A stretch of DNA of 36,294 nucleotides, taken from assembly GCA_030041195.1 (NCBI GenBank), contig JASHOI010000140.1, positions 1 through 36,294 of the forward strand. Direction: 5' to 3'. The DNA comes from Streptosporangiaceae bacterium (lineage in GTDB: Bacteria > Actinomycetota > Actinomycetes > Streptosporangiales > Streptosporangiaceae). Position 1 is the stretch's first letter. The number at the start of each line of letters is the position of its first letter. A model generated the notes under the pieces. That model saw nothing but the letters and a program-made list of their open reading frames with translations. It made no database searches and was not told where the DNA came from. This document shows positions 31,355 to 36,294 of this stretch, piece by piece. The translations under genes and the position numbers were made by a program.

Positions 31355-32598
31355 GGAGCCAGGGCATCGAGCGCGTTACCGCGGCCGTCATCGGCGCGGG
31401 GCACGCGGGCCTCGCGGCGAGCCACTTCCTCGGCGGCCGGTCAATCGATCACGTCGTGCTCGAACGCGGCGACGTGGCGAACTCCTGGCGCCGCGAACGC
31501 TGGGATTCCCTGCGGCTGCTGACGCCGAACTGGCAGAGCCGCCTGCCCGGCCTTCCCTATGAGGGCCTGGAACCTGACGGTTACATGACCATGGGCGAAG
31601 TGACCGAGTTGATCGAGCGCTTCGCCAAGGTTTGCGGTGCTCCCGTCCGCGCCGGCGCGAACGTCACGTCGCTGCGGCAGGCCGATGACGGGTACCAGCT
31701 GACGACCAGCGGCGGCGAGATCCACGCCCGGACCGTGGTCATCGCGAGCGGCGCCTGTAATCAGCCCGCGGTGCCGGCGCTGCGCGAAGGGGTGCCCGCG
31801 TCGGTCGAGCAGCTGACTCCGTTCGGCTATCGCCGCCCCGGCCAGCTCTCCGACGGCGGGGTGCTCGTCGTGGGCGCCTCGGCGACCGGCGTGCAGCTGG
31901 CAGCCGAGCTGAGGCAGTCGGGCCGGCCGGTGACTCTCTCGGTGGGGGAGCACGTGCGGCTGCCGCGCACGTATCGCGGACGCGATGTGCTGTGGTGGAT
32001 GGACGCGTCGGGCGTGTGGGATCAGCGGTACGACGAGCTCGAGGACCTCACCCGGGCCCGGCGGCTGCCCTCACCGCAGCTCGTCGGGACCCCCGAGCGC
32101 AGCACGCTCGATCTCAACGCGCTCACCTCGATGGGCGTCGAGCTGGTGGGCCGCTGGGCGGCGGTGCGGGACGGCCGCGCGCTGTTCTCCGGCGGCCTGC
32201 GCAACATGTTCTCGCTCGCGGACCTGAAGATGGTGCGCCTGCTGGACACGTTCGACGAGTGGGCGCGGACGAGCGGGCGTGACGCCGAGGTCGGCCCTCC
32301 CGAGCGGTTCCCGCCGACCCGGGTGCCCGACTCGACCCGGTTGCAGCTTGATCTGAGCAGCGGCGAGATCCGCACGATCGTGTGGGCAACGGGGTTCCGG
32401 CCCGACTACGGCTGGCTCGACGTGCCGGTGGTCGACGCCAAGGGCCAGCTGCGCCACCAGGGTGGTGTGGTCGACAGCCCAGGACTGTACGCGCTCGGCC
32501 TGCCCGTGCTGCGGCGGCGCAAGTCCACGTTCATTTACGGCATCGAGGACGACGCGCGTGAGGTGACCGATCACCTCAGCCGGTACCTGGCCGGGTGA
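31351..32598 (+). CDS. FAD/NAD(P)-binding oxidoreductase (flavin monooxygenase-like)
   Basis: About 415 residues. The FAD motif GAGHAGLAAS is at about 15-24, counting from CTG 31351, and is followed by VVLERGDVANSWRRERWDSL. A second Rossmann motif VVGASATGVQLAAEL lies mid-protein, and the ATGF motif (TIVWATGFRPDYGWL) is near 345. This fits the CzcO/YUCCA-like flavoprotein monooxygenase group. No ATG, GTG or TTG exists in frame before the FAD motif back to a stop at 31309-31311. Candidates are CTG 31351 in the CTGA overlap with the osmC stop, or ATC 31366 spaced well behind GAGGAGCC. GTG 31456 would delete the cofactor site. The 3' end overlaps the convergent Rieske gene by 23 bases. Confidence 0.9.
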   Translation: MRSQGIERVTAAVIGAGHAGLAASHFLGGRSIDHVVLERGDVANSWRRERWDSLRLLTPNWQSRLPGLPYEGLEPDGYMTMGEVTELIERFAKVCGAPVRAGANVTSLRQADDGYQLTTSGGEIHARTVVIASGACNQPAVPALREGVPASVEQLTPFGYRRPGQLSDGGVLVVGASATGVQLAAELRQSGRPVTLSVGEHVRLPRTYRGRDVLWWMDASGVWDQRYDELEDLTRARRLPSPQLVGTPERSTLDLNALTSMGVELVGRWAAVRDGRALFSGGLRNMFSLADLKMVRLLDTFDEWARTSGRDAEVGPPERFPPTRVPDSTRLQLDLSSGEIRTIVWATGFRPDYGWLDVPVVDAKGQLRHQGGVVDSPGLYALGLPVLRRRKSTFIYGIEDDAREVTDHLSRYLAG

Positions 32599-33622
32599 CC
32601 GCGGCGGCGAGGACCCGGCGGAATTCCACCGAGACCCGGTCCGCCCTGGTGTGCAGTTCCGCCGCGGGGTCGAGCGGGAACTCCAGGCCGGACAGCGCCC
32701 GCCGCTGCAGGTCCAGGTCTTCCTCGAAGATCGTCATCTCGTACTTCGCCGCGCCGTCCGCCTGCTCGGGATCGGCGAGGCCGGGCCCGGTCACCGACTG
32801 GTAGACAACGCAGGTCCGCTCGTCCTCGGGCGCCACCACGAAGGTCAGGAACTGCCAGCCGCCGGCGTCGAGGAATTCCAGGAGCAAGGTCGCCGCCAGC
32901 GGTGCCTGATACCGGTACGTCATCCGGCGCCGCTGGGCCGCGGGCCGGGAACCGTCGCGGACCGCCGGGTCGGTGAGGTTGGTGAACGTGTGCTCGCGGA
33001 CCGCGGTGAACGACAGGCCCTGCCGCGCCACGTCCGCCCTCGGGATGGGCTCCGGGCCCGCGCCGCCGATCGTGGCCGCGTGCACGAACGGCAGGTGCGC
33101 CTCGTCGAGAAAGTTGTCGATCAGCATCGCCGCGTTGGCCTCGACCCGCAGCACCGGAAGCCGGACGGTGGCGATGCCCTCGCCCGGAAGCTGCGCCCCC
33201 ACCGCCAGCTCGGGCAGGGGAGCGCGCGGCGGCAGCGGAGCCAGCCACACCAGACCATCTCGCTGCGTGATCTCGGCCGGGCGGTGCAGCACCGCGCGCG
33301 CCGGTATCTGCGCGGCATCGCCAAGCGCCGGGATGTCCACGCAGCGGCCGTCGCGGGCGAACCGCCATCCGTGGTACATGCACTGAAGCGTGCCGTCGCT
33401 GACAGATCCCGCCGACAGCCGCGCCCGCCGGTGCGGGCAGGCGTCGGCGAACGCCACGACCTCTCCGCCGATGCGGGCCAGCGCCCAGCCCTGACCTGCG
33501 AGGCGGGTCGCGACAGGCTCGTCGCCGACGTCGCGAGACTCGGCCACCGGATGCCAGAACTCCGCCAGCGCCGGGTCGGCGTTGGTGAACTCCGCAGACG
33601 TCATGTCCTTATCATCACCCAT
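32576..33622 (-). CDS. Rieske non-heme iron oxygenase
   Basis: 348 residues. The Rieske cluster ligands are Cys62 and His64 in CPHRRARL and Cys81 and His84 in CMYHGW. The mononuclear iron site is DNFLDEAHLPFVH with Asp173, His176 and His181. This is the oxygenase alpha-subunit type related to vanillate demethylase/KshA-like enzymes, which hydroxylate or O/N-demethylate ring substrates and need a separate reductase; none lies beside it. ATG 33622 has a weak ribosome site, and ATG 33604 (after AAGGAC) would remove six residues. Its stop lies inside the end of the convergent FAD gene. Confidence 0.94.
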   Translation of the reverse strand: MGDDKDMTSAEFTNADPALAEFWHPVAESRDVGDEPVATRLAGQGWALARIGGEVVAFADACPHRRARLSAGSVSDGTLQCMYHGWRFARDGRCVDIPALGDAAQIPARAVLHRPAEITQRDGLVWLAPLPPRAPLPELAVGAQLPGEGIATVRLPVLRVEANAAMLIDNFLDEAHLPFVHAATIGGAGPEPIPRADVARQGLSFTAVREHTFTNLTDPAVRDGSRPAAQRRRMTYRYQAPLAATLLLEFLDAGGWQFLTFVVAPEDERTCVVYQSVTGPGLADPEQADGAAKYEMTIFEEDLDLQRRALSGLEFPLDPAAELHTRADRVSVEFRRVLAAAVTRPGTG

Positions 33623-33654
33623 GTCGCGGCCGGTCCCGGTGGGCGTTATGTTCC

Positions 33655-33680
33655 CCGGCTACGTCACATTGAGTAGCCGG
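33655..33680. repeat. Inverted repeat CCGGCTAC-N10-GTAGCCGG
   Basis: Perfect eight-base arms 33 bases upstream of the Rieske start and 118 bases before the nucleotide-sugar dehydrogenase. It may be an operator or leader hairpin for the Rieske gene. The rest of the 175-base gap shows nothing else. Confidence 0.5.
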
Positions 33681-33797
33681 CGCTAACCCTGCTGGGTGAC
33701 CCGGCGGCCGCCCGGCGGTGCCACAGTCGGTGGCGGGGCAAACGCAAGGCCGCAGCGAGCGGGCATCTGCCCGCCGGCTAGCCAGGGGGGTTAGGCC

Positions 33798-35159
33798 GTG
33801 GCCGAACTAATACTTTCGCTCGCGATCAACGGGCGCGAGCGGCAGCTGAACAGCAAGCTGACCCCGTTCCTGCCGGGTCGGCACGCCGCGGCGAACGGCC
33901 GCGGCGACGGCGGCTCGCTCTCCTCGGTCGCGATCGTGGGTCTTGGCTACGCCGGGCTGCCTGCCGCGGTCGCGCTGCACGGCGAGTGCGAGCGGGTCAT
34001 CGGGATCGACATCAGCCCGCGGCGGCTGGCCGAGATCGCCGCGCTGGACGCGGACCTTCACGAGCCGGACCGGCTGCGCCTCAAGGAAGCGCTGGCCGAA
34101 GGCACGCTGGAGCTGACCACGGATGCCGCGGCGGTCTCCGCGGCCGATGCGGTCATGATCTGCGTTCCGGCGCTGGTGGACGCCCGGCAGACGCCCGACC
34201 TGGCGGCGCTGCGCGGCGCGTGCGCCTCGGTGGTCAGGCACGCCCGCCCCGGCCAGGTGATCATCCTGACCTCCACCACGTACGTGGGCACGACCAACGA
34301 GCTGCTCACCGTGCCGCTTGCCGAACGGGGCCTGCTGGCCGGGACCGACGTGCACATCGCGTTCAGCCCCGAGCGCATCGATCCGGACCTGATGCGGGAG
34401 ACTCCCCGCGTGGTCGGGGGCGCCACCGAGGCGTGCACCACGAAGGCTGCCGCGGTCATCGGCCGGCTCACCGACGCGGTGTACCTGGTCAGCTCGCCGG
34501 ACGCGGCCGAGGCGGCGAAGCTCTACGAGAACATCTTCCGCGCGGTCTCGCTGGCACTGGCGAACGAGTTCGCCGACGCGTGCGGCGCGCTCAGGCTGGA
34601 CCCGATCGAAGTCACGCTGGCCGCCGCCACCAACCCGTACGGCTTCCTCGGAGTGTTCCCCGGACCGGGCGTGGGCGGCCACTCCATTCCCTGCGACCCG
34701 CATTACCTGCTCTGGCAGCTTGGCAGGGACGGCCGCAAGTCCCCGCTGATCGAGCAGGCCATGCGGTCGATCACGCTCCGCCCGGACCGGGTCGTCCAGC
34801 GCGCGGCCGAGATCCTTGCCGCCGAGGGTCGCGAGCTGGCCGGGTCCCGGATCATCGTCATCGGTGCCAGCTACAAGGCAGGGGTCCGTGACCTGAGGGA
34901 ATCCCCGGCACTGGCGATCATCGCCGCGCTGGCCCGTGCCGGGGCCGACGTCTCGTACCACGACCCGCTGATCCCTGACCTGCGGCTGCCCGGAGGGCAG
35001 CAGATGCGGACCGTGGCCGATCCCCAGGGCACGGACTGGGATCTCGCGATCGTGCACACGCACCAGCCGGGCACGGACAGCTCGTGGGTCAGCGACTGCC
35101 CGCGGGTGCTAGATGCCACTTACCAGCTCGATGCGGTGCCGCACCGCGCGGTGGTGTGA
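33798..35159 (+). CDS. Nucleotide-sugar dehydrogenase (UDP-sugar 6-dehydrogenase family)
   Basis: 453 residues from GTG 33798. The NAD motif VAIVGLGYAGLP is at 44-55. The middle domain has EAAKLYENIFRAVSLALANEF with the catalytic Lys and Asn, and GHSIPCDPHYLLW carries the nucleophile Cys299. The C-terminal UDP-binding domain includes VIGASYKAGVRDLRESPAL. It oxidises a UDP-hexose or UDP-HexNAc to the uronate; the PGVGGHSIPCDPHYL form is closer to the WecC/WbpA (HexNAc) group than to UDP-glucose dehydrogenase. About 42 residues precede the usual N-terminus and may be real or reflect a wrong start. A GT4 glycosyltransferase follows after 14 bases, pointing to surface polysaccharide synthesis. 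Confidence 0.93.
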   Translation: MAELILSLAINGRERQLNSKLTPFLPGRHAAANGRGDGGSLSSVAIVGLGYAGLPAAVALHGECERVIGIDISPRRLAEIAALDADLHEPDRLRLKEALAEGTLELTTDAAAVSAADAVMICVPALVDARQTPDLAALRGACASVVRHARPGQVIILTSTTYVGTTNELLTVPLAERGLLAGTDVHIAFSPERIDPDLMRETPRVVGGATEACTTKAAAVIGRLTDAVYLVSSPDAAEAAKLYENIFRAVSLALANEFADACGALRLDPIEVTLAAATNPYGFLGVFPGPGVGGHSIPCDPHYLLWQLGRDGRKSPLIEQAMRSITLRPDRVVQRAAEILAAEGRELAGSRIIVIGASYKAGVRDLRESPALAIIAALARAGADVSYHDPLIPDLRLPGGQQMRTVADPQGTDWDLAIVHTHQPGTDSSWVSDCPRVLDATYQLDAVPHRAVV

Positions 35160-35173
35160 GGAAAGGGGTGACC

Positions 35174-36294
35174 ATGAAAGTCCTGCACCTGATCACGGGC
35201 CTCGGGGTCGGCGGCGCTGAGCTGCAGCTCCGCTCCGTGCTGCAGCACACCCGGCACGATGCCGACGTCGTCACGCTGTACAACCCCGGACCGGTCGCGG
35301 ACATGATCCGCGCGGAAGGGCGGCAGGTGCGCAGCCTGGGAATGACCAGCAACACCCAGATTTCCGCCCTGTACGCACTGCGCCGCCTGATCGCCGAGGG
35401 CCGGTATGACGTGGTGCACGCGCACCTGTACCGGTCGCAGATCTACGGCCGGCCGGCCGCCTGGCTGGCCGGGGTGCCGGTCATCCTGAGCACCGAGCAC
35501 TCGATCGGGGAGACGCACCTGGAGCGCCGGAAGATGACGGCGGGCGTGCGCGCCCTGTACCTGGCGACCGAGATGATGTCGGACATGACGGTCGCGGTGT
35601 CCGAGACCGTCCGTGACCGGCTCGTCAAGTGGGGCGTCCGGCCGCGGAAGATCGCGATCGTCCCCAACGGGGTGGACCTCGCCAGGGTCGAGTTCGACCC
35701 GACAGCACGCGACAAGGTCCGCCGGGAGTTCGGGATCGCCCCGTCCGACTACGTGATCGGCGTGCTTGGCCGGCTGGACCCGACCAAGCAGTTCGACATG
35801 GTCATCGAGGCGGCCGCGCCGCTGCTCGGCGACGGCAGGTGGCTGCTGATCGTCGGGAAGGGCGACGAGCGGGCGCACCTCGAGGAGGCGGCGGCGCGGC
35901 ACGGCGTGGCGGACCGGGTGATCTTCGCCGGAGAGCGGCACGACGTCGGCGCGGTGCTGTCCGCGATGGACCTGTTTGTGGCCTCCTCAAAGCAGGAGAC
36001 GTTCGGCCTGTCGGTCCTCGAGGCGCTGGCCAACGGCGCCCAGGTGCTCTACACCACGTGCCCGGCGCTGAACGGCCTGGACGTGAGCCGGGCAACCCAG
36101 GTTCCGTCCAGCGCCGGCGGCCTGCGCGACGCCATGGCGGCGGAACTCGCAGCGGGGCGGCGAGACCGGGCCGCCGAGCCGGCCGTGGAGAAGGCATACG
36201 GCATCCAGGCCGTCACCGCCCAGATCGACGACCTGTACGAGCAGCTCGCGTACCGGCCCGCGTGGCGCACCGTGCTGCGGCGCCGCCGCAGCCC
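35174..36294 (+). CDS. GT4-family glycosyltransferase, C-terminus cut by window edge
   Basis: At least 373 residues, with no stop before the window ends. ATG 35174 follows AGGGG by six bases. The N-terminal domain starts MKVLHLITGLGVGGAELQLR, the glycine-rich acceptor loop of GT-B enzymes, with DVVHAHLYRSQIYGR at about 79-93. The C-terminal domain has IPNGVDL-like VPNGVDLARV, VIGVLGRLDPTKQFDMVIEA at about 195-214, and SSKQETFGLSVLEAL, the E-x7-E motif that binds the nucleotide sugar. It probably transfers a sugar, perhaps the uronate made by the upstream dehydrogenase, onto a lipid-linked or extracellular glycan. The C-terminus is highly basic (RRRR) and may touch the membrane. Confidence 0.93.
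   Translation, partial: MKVLHLITGLGVGGAELQLRSVLQHTRHDADVVTLYNPGPVADMIRAEGRQVRSLGMTSNTQISALYALRRLIAEGRYDVVHAHLYRSQIYGRPAAWLAGVPVILSTEHSIGETHLERRKMTAGVRALYLATEMMSDMTVAVSETVRDRLVKWGVRPRKIAIVPNGVDLARVEFDPTARDKVRREFGIAPSDYVIGVLGRLDPTKQFDMVIEAAAPLLGDGRWLLIVGKGDERAHLEEAAARHGVADRVIFAGERHDVGAVLSAMDLFVASSKQETFGLSVLEALANGAQVLYTTCPALNGLDVSRATQVPSSAGGLRDAMAAELAAGRRDRAAEPAVEKAYGIQAVTAQIDDLYEQLAYRPAWRTVLRRRRS

Overview
The window is uniformly GC-rich, with G/C-dominated third codon positions, frequent GTG starts, ATGA/GTGA stop-start overlaps, Tat and lipoprotein signals, and DtxR/IdeR-type iron boxes. This indicates a high-GC actinobacterium, probably a large-genome soil type. Genus cannot be fixed from the sequence. 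No rRNA, tRNA, CRISPR array, transposase, integrase or phage gene was recognised.

Layout. (1) 1-3076, minus strand: an iron-regulated operon read from two tandem 19-bp iron boxes: beta-propeller lipoprotein, Tat-exported Dyp peroxidase EfeB, and a small lipoprotein cut by the window edge. (2) 3185-9886, plus strand: a complete four-gene Wadjet (JetABCD, type I-like) anti-plasmid SMC system, closed by a perfect 16-bp stem-loop. (3) 10003-11877, minus: a DGPF/YCII protein, an ECF42-type sigma factor with TPR tail, and a small dimeric alpha/beta-barrel protein. (4) 12058-19094, minus: a tightly packed seven-gene cluster (luciferase-like flavin monooxygenase, YtcJ-like amidohydrolase, flavin reductase, EthD-like protein, nucleotidyltransferase-fold protein, metallophosphoesterase, APC permease), divergent from a two-repeat Lrp/AsnC regulator. 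I cannot match this set to a described pathway; it is the best candidate for something new. (5) 20456-26937: housekeeping and accessory genes, including an FAD monooxygenase, a transketolase, a beta-carbonic anhydrase, a GNAT acetyltransferase and a zinc-ribbon/DUF1707 membrane protein. (6) 27211-30596: a chloramphenicol-phosphotransferase-like kinase, a DHA2 drug exporter with its MarR regulator, and a divergent ABM monooxygenase. (7) 30809-33622: OsmC, an FAD oxidoreductase with no canonical start codon, and a convergent Rieske oxygenase. (8) 33798 to the edge: a nucleotide-sugar dehydrogenase and a GT4 glycosyltransferase, the beginning of a polysaccharide or glycoconjugate locus.

How the parts work together. 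JetA, B and C should form the kleisin/KITE/SMC complex that senses small circular DNA, and JetD the Toprim nuclease that cuts it. The seven-gene cluster looks like import, reduced-flavin supply, oxygenation and hydrolysis of one small nitrogenous or amide-type substrate, with the Lrp protein as likely sensor. The EfeB operon would be switched on when iron is scarce. All functions are read from motifs and overall protein character; no database search was run.
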